The position numbers were made by a program, and so were the translations under genes. From the NCBI GenBank assembly GCA_027682925.1, contig JAQCYU010000020.1, forward strand, positions 1-44,444: a stretch of DNA of 44,444 nt. The letters run 5' to 3'. Below the pieces are notes generated by a model. The model did not search any database, was not told the DNA's origin, and saw nothing but the letters and a program-made list of their open reading frames with translations. This document shows, piece by piece, positions 19,970 to 31,396 of this stretch; position 1 is the stretch's first letter; the number at the start of each line of letters is the position of its first letter. The stretch is from Coriobacteriaceae bacterium AF45-21 (GTDB lineage: Bacteria; Actinomycetota; Coriobacteriia; Coriobacteriales; Coriobacteriaceae).

Positions 19970-20887
19970 ATGGACCTGCCTATCAGCTTGGAAGACATCA
20001 CGTATGCCGAGAACTATCTGGCGCAGGGCGACCTGGCTACGGCGACGCCGCTGCTTGAGCGTCTGGTGGAGCTCGCCGAGGAGTATATCGACGCTGAGTG
20101 CAAGACGGAGGAGAAGCGCCAGTACTTTAGCTTCGACAGCAAGTTTGAGCGCCTGGCCTATCGCCGTGTGGAGAAGGATCCGCGCGAGCTGGTGCAGGTC
20201 GAGGTTCCCTTTGACCGCCTGTACTCCGACATGGCGTTTGCCTACATTCGCCAGCAGGATTATGTGAGTGCTCGGAATGCCCTGATGCAGGCCGTGCGTT
20301 GGGATCCCATGAACTGCAACTATCGCTTGGACTTGGCCGAGCTGTTCCGCGCGCTCGAGGACAAGCAGGAGTGGGCATCGCTCTCGTTCTCGGTGCTGGA
20401 GCGCGCGAGCGACGGTAAGTGCGCCGCACGCGCCTACACCAACTTGGGTCAGTACTTCTTGGAGCCCGAGACCGAGAACATTTCGGCTGCCGTGGGCTGC
20501 GCGCGTCTGGCGCTGCGCCTGGCACCCAATGATGCGCATACGACGCGCCTGCTCAACAAGATCCATACCACCTATCCGGATGCCGCGGACGAGAGTGACG
20601 ACCATGTGATGGGTGAGCTCGCCCTGCAGGGCGTGCCGACCTCGCCTTCGGCCGAGATCGCCATCTGCCTGATCATGTGCGCGACCGATGCTGCAAGCGA
20701 CGGCGACAAGCAGGAGGCTACGCGTCTGACGGTCCGTGCCCGCGACCTGGTGGGCGAGGAGGCATGCGCGGCGATTATCAAGCTGGTGCGCGAGAGCGAT
20801 GCCGAGCTTAATGCCGAGCGCAGGGCAAAGCGCGAGGCTGCGGGCTCAAACGCCAATGGCGCCAAGGAGGCCGGCGATGCCCAGTAA
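19970..20887 (+). CDS. TPR-like helical repeat protein
   Basis: The 305-residue, mostly helical acidic protein contains repeat-like helical pairs: AENYLAQGDLATATPLLERLVELAEE, MAFAYIRQQDYVSARNALMQAVRWDP and YTNLGQYFLEPE...CARLALRLAPND. These look like tetratricopeptide repeats, so a scaffold or protein-binding role is likely, but no partner is evident. There is no signal peptide or membrane segment. The ATG follows GAGGAGTTGTC. Its 3' end overlaps smpB by 11 bases, so the two are cotranscribed; the link to trans-translation is positional only. Confidence 0.8.
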   Translation: MDLPISLEDITYAENYLAQGDLATATPLLERLVELAEEYIDAECKTEEKRQYFSFDSKFERLAYRRVEKDPRELVQVEVPFDRLYSDMAFAYIRQQDYVSARNALMQAVRWDPMNCNYRLDLAELFRALEDKQEWASLSFSVLERASDGKCAARAYTNLGQYFLEPETENISAAVGCARLALRLAPNDAHTTRLLNKIHTTYPDAADESDDHVMGELALQGVPTSPSAEIAICLIMCATDAASDGDKQEATRLTVRARDLVGEEACAAIIKLVRESDAELNAERRAKREAAGSNANGAKEAGDAQ

Positions 20888-21347
20888 GCGCGAGCGCAAG
20901 CTCATTTCCAAGAATCGCTCGGCACATCACGAGTACTTTATCGATGAGACGTTTGAGTGCGGTATTGAGCTGAGCGGTACCGAGGTCAAGTCGATTCGCG
21001 AGCGCGCGTGCCAGATTACCGATACCTTTGCACTGATTCGTGGCGGGGAGTGCTGGCTCGTCGGCCTGCATATCCACCCTTATAGCCATGGTGGCGTGTG
21101 GAATCGCGATCCCGACCGTCGGCGCCGTCTGCTGCTGCACCGCAAGGAGATCGACTTTCTTGACGGCAAACTTCGCAACCGTGGTTATGCGCTGGTTCCG
21201 TTGGAGCTCTACTTTAATGCCGACGGTCGCGTAAAACTGCTGCTGGGCCTGGGTCGCGGCAAGAAGCTCTACGACAAGCGCGAGGACATGGCCAAGCGTG
21301 ATGTCCAACGCGAGATCGACCGCGCCCTCAAGGAACGCAACCGCTGA
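20877..21347 (+). CDS. smpB: tmRNA-binding protein SmpB
   Basis: SmpB delivers tmRNA to stalled ribosomes. The 156-residue protein shows KRERKLISKNRSAHHEYFI, the core GIELSGTEVKSIRERACQITDTFA, HIHPY, RRLLLHRKEI and the basic C-terminal tail (GRGKKLYDKREDMAKRDVQRE). The start within the preceding gene uses CAAGGAGGCC. The ssrA gene is not in the window. Confidence 0.95.
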   Translation: MPSKRERKLISKNRSAHHEYFIDETFECGIELSGTEVKSIRERACQITDTFALIRGGECWLVGLHIHPYSHGGVWNRDPDRRRRLLLHRKEIDFLDGKLRNRGYALVPLELYFNADGRVKLLLGLGRGKKLYDKREDMAKRDVQREIDRALKERNR

Positions 21348-21360
21348 CCGTCCTTCATAA

Positions 21361-21425
21361 GTTGCGGTGGAATACGGACTGTTTTGCCTGTTTGAGGGGC
21401 TATTCAGTCCTTATTTCACCGCAAC
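21361..21425. repeat. Imperfect 21-bp inverted repeat after smpB
   Basis: Arm 21361-21381 (begins GTTGCGGTGGAATACGGACT) and the complement of 21405-21425 differ at two positions around a 23-nt centre. It has no T tract. Confidence 0.7.
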
Positions 21426-21445
21426 TGCGGGCGTCTCATCTTGCT

Positions 21446-21473
21446 TATACTGTTTTGACACATATGTCTCAAA
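21446..21473 (+). promoter_or_regulatory. Probable -10 and operator for the flavin reductase gene
   Basis: A -10-like TATACT (21446-21451) is followed at once by the 20-bp near-perfect palindrome TTTGACACATATGTCTCAAA (21454-21473), symmetric except for one base pair in each arm. The position just downstream of a -10 suits a repressor site. No convincing -35 is seen. Confidence 0.5.
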
Positions 21474-21504
21474 GGTGGTGTCCGTTGTGGGCGCCGCCTT
21501 TTTT
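21474..21504 (+). terminator. Terminator-like leader hairpin before flavin reductase
   Basis: GGTGGTGTCC (21474-21483) pairs with GGGCGCCGCC (21489-21498) through ten pairs including wobbles, then TTTTTT. It lies between the putative operator and the ribosome site, so it may be an attenuator. Confidence 0.7.
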
Positions 21505-21555
21505 GTGGGTACATACATCCATGAGGTTCCAACCCGGGTTAGGGGAGTGATTGTT

Positions 21556-22058
21556 ATGGACAAAACTGCGTTCTTTACCATGCCGAGCGGTCTGTACGTG
21601 GTGAGCGCCGCGGCAGACGGGCTGCGCGCCGGCTGCGTCATCAACACTGCGGTGCAGGTGACGTCCATGCCGCCGCGCATTTCGGTTGCCGTGAACAAGG
21701 ACAACGTCACCTCGGGCGTCATCGCTTCGGCCAAAGCGTTCGCGCTGACCGTGATCGATCAGACCGCCGATATGCTCTACATCGGTAACTTTGGGTTCCG
21801 CACCAGCAGCGATTATGACAAGTTTGCCAAATACGAGACCCGCGAGACGGCTCTGGGCATGCCCTATGTGCCCGAGCACGCGGCGGCCCTGTTTAGCTGC
21901 CATTTGATCGACACTGTGGATGTTGGCACGCATCTACTGTTTATCGGCGAGGTCGAGGATGCCGAGCGCTTGAGTGACGAGACGCCGCTCACCTACGATT
22001 ACTACCATAAGGTCCTGAAGGGCAAGACGCCTCCGAGGCGTCCTCGTATCAAGGCTAG
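21556..22058 (+). CDS. Flavin reductase-like FMN-binding protein (frame break near the 3' end)
   Basis: The protein belongs to the flavin-reductase-like family (FMN-binding split barrel): MPSGLYVVSAAADGLRAGCVINTAVQVTSMPP, VTSGVIASAKAFALTVIDQ and SCHLIDTVDVGTHLLFIGEVEDAE. As read it ends with an odd basic tail and stops at 22092. If one A is restored after 22036 (CCG-AAG-GCG) the end becomes GKTPPKASSYQG with stop at 22056-22058, which is the normal ending of this family. Restored length is about 167 residues. Together with the rubredoxin gene that follows, it matches the two domains of high-molecular-weight rubredoxin of acetogens, which passes electrons to NO- or O2-reducing flavoproteins. 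ATG after AGGGGAGTG. Confidence 0.85.
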
Positions 22059-22075
22059 AAATGTTTTAAAAGTAC

Positions 22076-22103
22076 TTGCATTATATTATTGAGAATCTAT
22101 ACT
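22076..22103 (+). promoter_or_regulatory. Promoter for the rubredoxin gene
   Basis: TTGCAT (22076-22081) and TATACT (22098-22103) with a 16-bp spacer, 44 bp before the rubredoxin start, in a clearly AT-rich patch. It suggests rubredoxin can be made independently of the flavin reductase. Confidence 0.7.
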
Positions 22104-22147
22104 GATAAATGAAGTACATCACCAGTCGCGTTTGAGAGGAGAACATC

Positions 22148-22291
22148 ATGGCTGAGGAGAAGAAGACGTATAAGTTCGTGTGCGTCGTTTGCGGTTACGA
22201 GGTTGAGGTCGATACGCCCGAGCTGCCCGAGGATTATGTGTGCCCGGTGTGCGGCGTCGGTCCCGATCAGTTTGAGCTCGTCGAGGAGTAG
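22148..22291 (+). CDS. Rubredoxin-like electron carrier (47 residues)
   Basis: A small frame of 47 residues begins [21 protein letters not shown] and ends [10 protein letters not shown]. The two CxxC pairs, CVVCGYE and [11 protein letters not shown], are the iron ligands of rubredoxin. The N-terminal lysines and acidic middle are typical. Start after GAGAGGAGAAC. It probably receives electrons from the upstream flavin reductase, in oxygen or nitric-oxide defence of an anaerobe. Confidence 0.92.
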   Translation: MAEEKKTYKFVCVVCGYEVEVDTPELPEDYVCPVCGVGPDQFELVEE

Positions 22292-22330
22292 CTCGCAGAC
22301 ACACGGCGAAAGCCGAACATAGCTCTGTCC

Positions 22331-22366
22331 AAGGGCCTCGGTCGAATTCTCGGCCGGGGCCCTTTT
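22331..22366 (+). terminator. Terminator after rubredoxin
   Basis: AAGGGCCTCGGTCG (22331-22344) pairs with CGGCCGGGGCCCTT (22351-22364) along 14 positions with G-T wobbles, loop AATTCT, T run of four. Confidence 0.85.
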
Positions 22367-22434
22367 CCTCCGCCCCCAAGGGATCACGGTTGCTGTTGGC
22401 CGATCCTGTCTGTTGTGAGTCCGGCCGACCTTTT

Positions 22435-22571
22435 GTCTTAACCCGCCACATCTAACGGTGGAAATTGGGCCCACTTGTTACATATCGAGACAAACCAAAA
22501 CCGTCCGGCAGAAGATCTCAATCTGTAACATCTAGACATCGAAAGCGGGTCTAGATGTTGCAGATCGAGAC
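22435..22571. repeat. 57-bp palindrome array A (2 units)
   Basis: Units 22435-22491 and 22515-22571, 80 bp apart start to start. The left arm of the first unit is degraded (GTCTTAACCCGCCACATCT) but its right arm keeps TGTTACATATCGAGAC. The second unit extends its stem to TCTAGA. The first unit's centre, GGTGGAAATTGGGCC, is nearly the same as in the first unit of array B. The array fills most of the gap between rubredoxin and mntH. Confidence 0.85.
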
Positions 22572-22598
22572 GTTTGCCTGAGTAGGTGCCCCGCCCCA

Positions 22599-23855
22599 TT
22601 ACATCCCTGTCAACAACACGACATCGAGAATCGTCACGATGGCACCGATCCCTACGAGCAGCGCGTTGAGCGGGCGCGAATTGGCATATTTGCCCATGAC
22701 GCGGCGTGAGCTGGTGAGCCGTATGAGCACAAAGACCGTAATCGGCAGCTGAAGCGACAGCAGCGCCTGACTCCAGATGAGACCTTCAAAAGGATTTGGA
22801 ACGACCAGGCACGCCGCCACTGCTCCGGCGAAACAGGCCGCCACCCCGACCGAGGAATGTCGGTCGTGGATGTCGTATTCCTCGTCGAACATGCCCGCGG
22901 TGATGGTGCCCGCCGCCATGCCCGCCGTCACACTACTCGAGAGGCCCGCAAACAGCAGCGCTACCGCAAAGATGGTCGAGCTCGCCGGGCCCAAGATGGG
23001 GGAGAGCGTGGCCGCTGCGACGGCGAGGTCGTCTACGACCATGCCGTGCGCAAAGAAGGTCGTTGCGGCCAGGATGACCATGGCCGAGTTGATTGCCCAG
23101 CCCACGCCCATCGAAAAGAGCGTGTCGAAGAGCTCGTAGCGCAGACGCTCTTCGATAACCTGCTCGCCTTGGCCTTCGAAGTGCATGGATTGGATGACCT
23201 CGGAGTGCAGAAAAAGGTTGTGTGGCATAACGACCGCACCCAGAACGCTCACGATAATCGCGGCAGAGCCAGTGGGCATACTGGGCGTGATCCAGCTTGC
23301 GGCGGCTTGCGGCCAGTCGACCTTGACTAGTGCAAGCTCGGCCAAAAACGAGAGTCCTACCACGCCTACGAAGGCGATGATCCAGCGTTCGGCTCGCTTG
23401 TAGGAGTTCGTCATGAGCATCGCCATCGATACTGCCGCCACGATGACGCAGCCCGCACGCACGGGCAGCCCAAAGAGCATTTGAAGGGCAATCGCGCCGC
23501 CCAGGACTTCGGCCATGGCGGTGGCGATGGTCGCGAGATAGGCGCTGCCGAGCACCGCGCGTCCCACGATGCGGGGGAGAAAGCGGGTCGTGGCCTCGGC
23601 AAGGCAGGCGCCCGTGGCGATGCCCAAGTGCGCCGCGTTGTGCTGCAGCACGATGAGCATAATCGTGGACAGCGTGACGATCCACAGCAGCGCGTAGCCA
23701 AACTGCGAGCCCGCGGCCATATTGGAGGCCCAGTTGCCCGGGTCGATAAAGCCGACGGTCACGAGCAGCCCGGGGCCGATATGCCGCGCAATGTCTAGGC
23801 CTCCGTGACCACCGGTGCGTCGGGAGCCAAAGTGTTGTTTGAGATGGTTGAGCAT
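22599..23855 (-). CDS. mntH: Nramp-family Mn2+/H+ symporter MntH
   Basis: Nramp proteins import divalent metals, mostly manganese in bacteria, driven by protons. The protein has about 418 residues and eleven hydrophobic segments. Both metal-binding motifs are present: DPGNW at residues 38-42 (first helix) and MPHNLFLHS (sixth helix). The ATG at 23855 follows CAGGAGCGCACC on the minus strand; an upstream ATG at 23891 has no clear ribosome site. It is followed by array A. gpmA lies upstream on the same strand about 75 bp away. No Mn riboswitch or MntR site is obvious to me. Confidence 0.93.
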   Translation of the reverse strand: MLNHLKQHFGSRRTGGHGGLDIARHIGPGLLVTVGFIDPGNWASNMAAGSQFGYALLWIVTLSTIMLIVLQHNAAHLGIATGACLAEATTRFLPRIVGRAVLGSAYLATIATAMAEVLGGAIALQMLFGLPVRAGCVIVAAVSMAMLMTNSYKRAERWIIAFVGVVGLSFLAELALVKVDWPQAAASWITPSMPTGSAAIIVSVLGAVVMPHNLFLHSEVIQSMHFEGQGEQVIEERLRYELFDTLFSMGVGWAINSAMVILAATTFFAHGMVVDDLAVAAATLSPILGPASSTIFAVALLFAGLSSSVTAGMAAGTITAGMFDEEYDIHDRHSSVGVAACFAGAVAACLVVPNPFEGLIWSQALLSLQLPITVFVLIRLTSSRRVMGKYANSRPLNALLVGIGAIVTILDVVLLTGM

Positions 23856-23930
23856 GGTGCGCTCCTGCGTATGGGCGGCGTGACGTCGCATCTGGGTCGT
23901 GCGGCGCCACGCGTCGGATTTGGGTTGGGG

Positions 23931-24704
23931 CTACTTGTGCGCTTTGCCCTGATTGGCCACGGCGTCGATCTTGGCGGCGATGGTCGCCGGGTCGCCGATG
24001 TAGCGCTTGTCGAGGACATTGAAATCGGTATCGAAGGTGTAGACGAGCGGCACGCCGGTGGGGATGTTGACCTTGAGGATCTCCTCGGGCGTGAGGTGCT
24101 CGAGCTTCATGACGAGTGAGCGCAGGGAGTTGCCGTGTGCGGCGATGAGTACGCGCTTGCCGGCGAGCATCTGGGGGCGAATCTCGTCTTCGAAATAGGG
24201 CCAGGCGCGGGCGATCGTGTCCTTGAGGCATTCGGTATAGGGCAGCTGATCGGGCGCGACATCACGGTATTGCTCCTGGGTGTGGGGATCGCGCGCGTCG
24301 TTCGGCTCGAGTGCCGGCGGGCAGATATCGAAGGAGCGGCGCCAGATGAGCACCTGCTCGTCGCCGTGCTCCGCCGCGGCATCGGCCTTGTTGAGACCCT
24401 GCAACGCTCCGTAGTGGCGCTCGTTGAGCTTCCAGGATTTGATGACGGGCAGCCACTCGCGATCCATTTGGCCGAGCACGATGTTGAGGGTGTGGATCGC
24501 GCGCTTGAGGCGCGAAGTGTAGCAGACGTCAAAGTCGAAACCGGCTTCTTTGAGGGCTCGACCGCCTGCTGCGGCTTCTTCGCGGCCCGTGTCGGTGAGC
24601 TCAACATCGGTCCAGCCGGTGAACAGGTTGAGCTTGTTCCACTCGGACTCTCCGTGACGGATGAGGACGAGTTGCATCGTCTGCTGGTCTGCTTGGTGCG
24701 CCAT
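23931..24704 (-). CDS. gpmA: 2,3-bisphosphoglycerate-dependent phosphoglycerate mutase
   Basis: The enzyme interconverts 3- and 2-phosphoglycerate in glycolysis. The 257-residue protein shows LIRHGESEWN with the phosphorylated His, TGWTDVELTDTG, YTSRLKRAIHT, WKLNERHYGALQGLNK and AHGNSLRSL, all diagnostic of cofactor-dependent mutases. The start at 24704 follows AAGGAGG. A second ATG ten codons in would also give a complete enzyme. The 460-bp gap upstream is shared with gltB on the other strand and holds array B. Confidence 0.95.
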   Translation of the reverse strand: MAHQADQQTMQLVLIRHGESEWNKLNLFTGWTDVELTDTGREEAAAGGRALKEAGFDFDVCYTSRLKRAIHTLNIVLGQMDREWLPVIKSWKLNERHYGALQGLNKADAAAEHGDEQVLIWRRSFDICPPALEPNDARDPHTQEQYRDVAPDQLPYTECLKDTIARAWPYFEDEIRPQMLAGKRVLIAAHGNSLRSLVMKLEHLTPEEILKVNIPTGVPLVYTFDTDFNVLDKRYIGDPATIAAKIDAVANQGKAHK

Positions 24705-24843
24705 AGGGGCCTCCTTGATCTGGCACGGTGTGCGTGCCGTTTGCTTGACGCCGCAAAGGATACCCGTTTTAGGCTTAAAAGTTAACCAAGACTAACAAAA
24801 TTGTTGTATTTGAATGGGATGGTGAAGGGGGGGCTGCCGAAAT

Positions 24844-24980
24844 GTCTCGATCTGTAACAACTAGGGATGGAAATTGGGCCTAGGTGTTACAGATCAAGAC
24901 AGGAAGAAATGGTCCTATGGAAAATCTCGATCTGTAACAGCTGACCGCCAAAACCGGCCCTTCATGTTACAGATTGAGAT
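24844..24980. repeat. 57-bp palindrome array B (2 units)
   Basis: Units 24844-24900 and 24924-24980, period 80 bp. The first unit has arms GTCTCGATCTGTAACA and TGTTACAGATCAAGAC, with an inner stem CTAGG/CCTAG. The second has matching changes at both ends (ATCTCGATC with GATTGAGAT). They lie between the divergent genes gpmA and gltB. In the rest of 24705-25164 I see no gene and no secure promoter. Confidence 0.9.
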
Positions 24981-25164
24981 GTTTGAAGTGGTGAGCTAAC
25001 AGGCCGAACTTGGGGCCTATGTTGTCGCCCTTGAGGTCGGCGGTGTCCACTCGTAGGGCGTGCGTTACGCGATTGTTTCGAAACGGGTGGGAAACACAAC
25101 GGGCCGACGATGCTCCTACTATGCCTATTCAACTGACTGTCTAAATATCTAGGGGAGGATCGCG

Positions 25165-28100
25165 ATGCAGGCAGATTCCGCTCAGCAGCAGGGCCTTTAT
25201 CGCCCCGAATTCGACCACGATGCATGTGGCATCGGCGCGCTTGCCGATATCAACGGTGAGCGCCATCACCAGATTCTGGACGACGCACTGTCCATTCTGG
25301 TCAACTTGGAGCACCGCGGCGGCACGGGACTCGAGAAGAATACCGGCGATGGCGCTGGCATCCTGTTCCAGGTTCCGCATCACTTTTTCCGTAAAGAGGC
25401 TCAAAAGTGCGGTCAGATTCTGCCGGCAGAGGGCGACTATGGCGTGGCCATGCTGTTCTTCCCGCAGGACGACAAGGGCGTAGAGGATGCCCGCCGCGTG
25501 TTTGAGGAGGGCTGTGCCGAGGCCGGCGTGCCGCTGCTCTTTTGGCGCGAGGTGCCCGTCGACCCGCACGACCTGGGCGAGACGGCCCGCGCCTGCATGC
25601 CCACTATCCTGCAGGCCTTCCTGGGCCGTCCGGACGACACGCCCGCCGGCGATGCCTTTGAGCGTCGCCTGTACGTGTGCCGCCGCACCATCGAAAAGAA
25701 GGCCGATGCCGAGTTTGCCCTGCGAGACAAGATCTTCTACGTGTGCTCCATGAGCTCGCGCACCATCGTGTACAAGGGCATGCTGGTCGCCACGCAGATG
25801 CGCCGCTTCTTCATCGACCTCAACGACGCCGCCGTCAAAACGGCCGTGGCGCTCGTCCACTCGCGCTACTCCACCAACACCACGCCCAGCTGGGAGCGTG
25901 CGCACCCCAACCGCTTTATCATCCATAACGGCGAGATCAACACCCTCAAGGGCAACGTCAACTGGATTCGCGCCCGCGAACCCAACCTGTACAGCCCCGT
26001 GCTGCAGCACGATCTTGAGCGCGTGATGCCCATCATCAACCGCGAGGGTTCCGACTCCGCGATTCTGGACAACGTGCTCGAATTCTTGGTCATGAACGGT
26101 CGCCCGCTCACGCGTGCCGCGTCCATGTTGCTGCCCGAGCCGTGGGACCACAACGATAGCCTGAGTGAGGAGCGCCGCGCCTACGACGCTTACCAGTCCA
26201 TGCTCATGGAGCCCTGGGACGGCCCGGCGGCCATCGCCTTTACCGACGGTCGCACGCTGGGCGCCGCCCTCGACCGCAACGGCTTGCGCCCCGCCCGCTA
26301 CTACGTGACGCGCGATGGCCGCTTTATGCTGGCAAGCGAGGTGGGCACCATCGAGGTGAGCCCCGAGAACATCCTGACGAGCGGCTGCCTGGGACCGGGC
26401 CAGATGCTCGAGGTCGATTTTGCCCGCGGCCGCGTGATCTACAACGACGAGCTGCGCGCCCGCTATGCCAAGGAGAAGCCCTACCGCGACTGGATTGCCG
26501 AGGAGACACTGACCGTCGACGCGCTCGATGAGCCCGCCGCGCCCGCGCCCGCCGAGGATGCCGAGGTGCCCGCCGCCGTGCGCATGGCCAAGCTCGGCTA
26601 TCACTGGGATGATGTTGACGAGGTCGTGCGCCCCATGGCCCAGCAGGGCAAGGCCCCGCTCGCTCGATGGGTATCGATGCGCCGTTGGCCTGCCTGTCCA
26701 AGAAGACGCGTTCGTTCTTTGACTACTTCTATCAGCTGTTCGCTCAGGTCACGAATCCTCCGATCGATGCCCTGCGCGAGCACATGGTGACTTCGACCAC
26801 GCTCTACCTGGGCAACCACGGCAACCTGCTCGAGGATTCCCGCACGGCCTGTCAGCTGGTGCGCTTGGAGCGCCCATTGCTCAACGAGGAAGAGCTCGAG
26901 CATATCTGTGCCATCGACCGTGTTGGCTTTAAGACCCGTCGTTTCCGTGCCGTCTACCGCCGCGATGCCGGCGAGGGCGCGCTGCAGGCTGCGCTCAAAC
27001 AGCTTGCCGAGGACGTTGAGGCTGCGGTCCGCGACGGCGTGAACATTGTGGTGTTGAGCGATCGTGCCGCTGCGGGCGAGGTGCCCGTGCCGTCGCTGCT
27101 CGCCGTGGGCTGTGTGCACAACCACCTGATTCGCGCTGGCGTGCGTACCTTTGCCGACATCGTGGTGGAGTGCGGCGACGCCGTGTCCCCGCACGACTTT
27201 GCGGCACTGGTGGGCTACTCCGCGAGCGGCATCTATCCGTACAACGCACATGCGTGCATCCGCGATCTGGCGGCACGCGGCGACCTGGACGTGACGGCCG
27301 AGCAGGGCATCGCCAACTACAACAAGGCTGCGACCGCCGGTATCGTCTCCATCATGTCCAAGATGGGCATCTCCACGGTGCAGAGCTACCATTCGGCGCA
27401 GATCTTCGAGGCCGTGGCTTTACGCCGGAGTTCGTCAACGCGTACTTCGCCGGCACGGTGAGCCGTGTGGGCGGTATGGGTGTCGAGGACGTTGAGTGCG
27501 AGCAAAACGAGCGCTACGACGCCGCGCTCGCTATCCTTAAGAGCCCGGCTCCCGATCAGCTGCCCACACTGGGTCTGACCAAGTGGCGCCCGCTCGGCGG
27601 CGAGGATCACCTCATCGATCCGCAGACTGTCTACTTGCTGCAGACCGCCTGCCGTGAGGACAGCTACGACACCTTTAAGGAGTACAGCGCCCGCCTGCAC
27701 CGCACCGGCCGCGCCGTGCGCCTGCGCGACCTGCTGGACTTTGATGCCAGCGGTCGCACTCCGGTGGCACTCGACGAGGTCGAACCCGCACTCAACATCG
27801 TCCGCCGCTTTAACACCGGCGCCATGTCGTATGGCTCCATCAGCAAAGAGGCGCACGAGTGCATGGCCATCGCCATGAACCGCCTGCACGGCCGTTCCAA
27901 CTCCGGCGAGGGCGGTGAGGACCCGCGTCGCGAGACCCCGCTGGCTAACGGTGATTCCAAGAACTCCGCGATCAAGCAGGTGGCAAGTGCGCGCTTTGGC
28001 GTGACGAGCCGCTACCTGTGCAGCGCCTTCGAGATTCAGATCAAGATGGCCCAGGGCGCCAAGCCCGGCGAGGGTGGCCACCTGCCCGGCAAGAAGGTCT

Positions 28101-29859
28101 ACCCCTGGATTGCCGAGGTCCGTCAGTCTACGCCCGGCATCGGCCTGATCTCGCCTCCGCCGCATCACGACATCTACTCCATCGAAGACCTGGCCGAGCT
28201 CATCTTTGACCTTAAGAACGCCAACCCTGGCGCACGCGTGTCGGTCAAGCTGGTCAGCGAGGCCGGCGTCGGCACCATCGCCACCGGTGTGGCCAAGGGC
28301 GCTGCCGACAAGATCTTGATCAGCGGCCACAATGGCGGCTCGGGTGCCGCTGCTCGCGATTCGATCTGGCACGCCGGTCTGCCGCTGGAGCTTGGCCTTG
28401 CCGAGGCCCAGCAGACGCTGCTGCAAAACGGCCTGCGCTCGCGCGTGGTGCTCGAGGCCGACGGCAAGCTCATGGACGGCACCGATGTTGCCGTCGCCTG
28501 CCTGCTGGGCGCCGAGGAGTTTGGCTTTGCGACCATGCCGCTCATCTCGATGGGCTGCCTCATGCAGCGCGACTGCCAGCAGGATACCTGCCCCGCCGGC
28601 ATCGCCACGCAAAACTGCCGCCTGCGTCGCGGCTTCCGCGGCAAGCCCGAACACGTCGAGCACTTTATGCTCTTTGTTGCCGAGCAACTGCGCGAGGTCA
28701 TGGCGAGCCTGGGCTTCCGCACCGTCGACGAGATGGTCGGCCATCCCGAGTGCTTGCGCCAGATTGAGGTCCCGGGCAACCGTAAGGCCAACCTGCTCGA
28801 TCTGTCGCCCGTGCTGGCGAGCGCGACCTGCGAGTTCGGTGCCCATATCCCGGGTGCCGACGGTCGTCACTTCCTGCCGCAGATGGCCGCGGACAGCGAG
28901 CTCGACAAGACGCTCGACTCCACGCTGTTCGTGCCCTATACGGCCGATGCCCGTGCGCACCTGCGTCCGATTCGCTTCCGCGCCGATATCGCCAACGTCA
29001 ACCGTTGCGTGGGCACCATCCTGGGCAACGCGGTGACCAAGGCACATCCCGAGGGCTTGCCCGCCGGCTCCATCACCGTCGATTGCGATGGTTCGGCCGG
29101 TCAGAGCTTTGGCGCGTTCCTGCCGCGCGGCATTACGCTCAACGTGTGCGGCGACGCCAACGACTACTTTGGAAAGGGCCTTTCGGGCGGCGAGGTGTCG
29201 GTGCGCCCCAACCCGCATGCGACCTACAAGTTCGACGAGAACATCATCGTGGGCAACGTTGCGTTCTTTGGCGCCACGAGCGGCCGCGGCTTCATTAACG
29301 GTCTGGCAGGCCAGCGCTTTGGCGTGCGCAACTCCGGTGCCACCGTGGTGGTCGAGGGCTGCGGCAACCATGGCTGCGAGTACATGACGGGCGGTCTGGC
29401 GCTCATCTTGGGCGAGGTCGGGCAGAACTTCGCCGCCGGTATGACGGGTGGCGTGGCTATGTCTTTGACCAGTACGGCACGCTCAGTGCCCGCGTGAACC
29501 ACGAGAGCGTGGAGCTCAAGGCCCCGACGGCCGGCGAGCTGGCACAGATTCGCGAGCTCATCCAGGAGCACGTGGACGCGACGCAGAGCCCGCGCGGCAT
29601 CAAGCTGCTCTACAGCTTTGAGACGATGAGCAAGCACTTCGTGAAGGTCATTCCGACCGAGTACGAGCGTGTGCTGGCGATTGTCGCCGCCGCCGAGGCC
29701 GTCGGCAAGACGCATGCGCAGGCAGAGGAGCTGGCGTTTGACATCGTGACCGGTCGCGCGAGCGCTGCGGATCTCGCTCGCTTCGATGCTGCGGGCGGTG
29801 CTGCGGGCGCTGCGTCCGTGGCTGCCAGCCCTGTTGCTTCGACCAAGAAGGAGGCGTAA
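25165..29859 (+). CDS. gltB: Glutamate synthase large subunit (three frame breaks)
   Basis: GltB makes glutamate from glutamine and 2-oxoglutarate. The N-terminal Ntn glutaminase keeps the nucleophile Cys21 in HDACGIG after a 20-residue propeptide. The FMN synthase domain carries AKPGEGGHLPGKKV and SGHNGGSGAA. The 3Fe-4S ligands are C-x5-C-x4-C in CLMQRDCQQDTC. The C-terminal GXGXG beta-helix shows GDANDYFGKGLSGGEV. The frame breaks after about 26662 (G lost in CTCGGCTCG), 27417 (GGG to GG) and 29458 (one T or C lost before TATGTCTTTGACC). Restored length is about 1565 residues. All three are one-base losses in an otherwise well-conserved gene and are probably errors. Start after AGGGGAGGATCGCG; gltD follows after 5 bp. 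Confidence 0.95.
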
Positions 29860-29864
29860 GTGCC

Positions 29865-31346
<1,482 letters not shown>

Positions 31347-31396
31347 AGTAGTCACGGAGATATTCAACAATCGAATCGGCAAGGGCTGTCCCTAAC

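Noticed and set aside
22933..24231. Minus-strand frame spanning mntH and gpmA in another phase
   Set aside because: Arg/His/Pro-rich shadow crossing two well-supported genes.
27386..29371. Long minus-strand open frame opposite gltB (661 codons)
   Set aside because: It is a shadow of GC-rich coding on the plus strand; the protein is Ala/Gly/His-rich with no domain.
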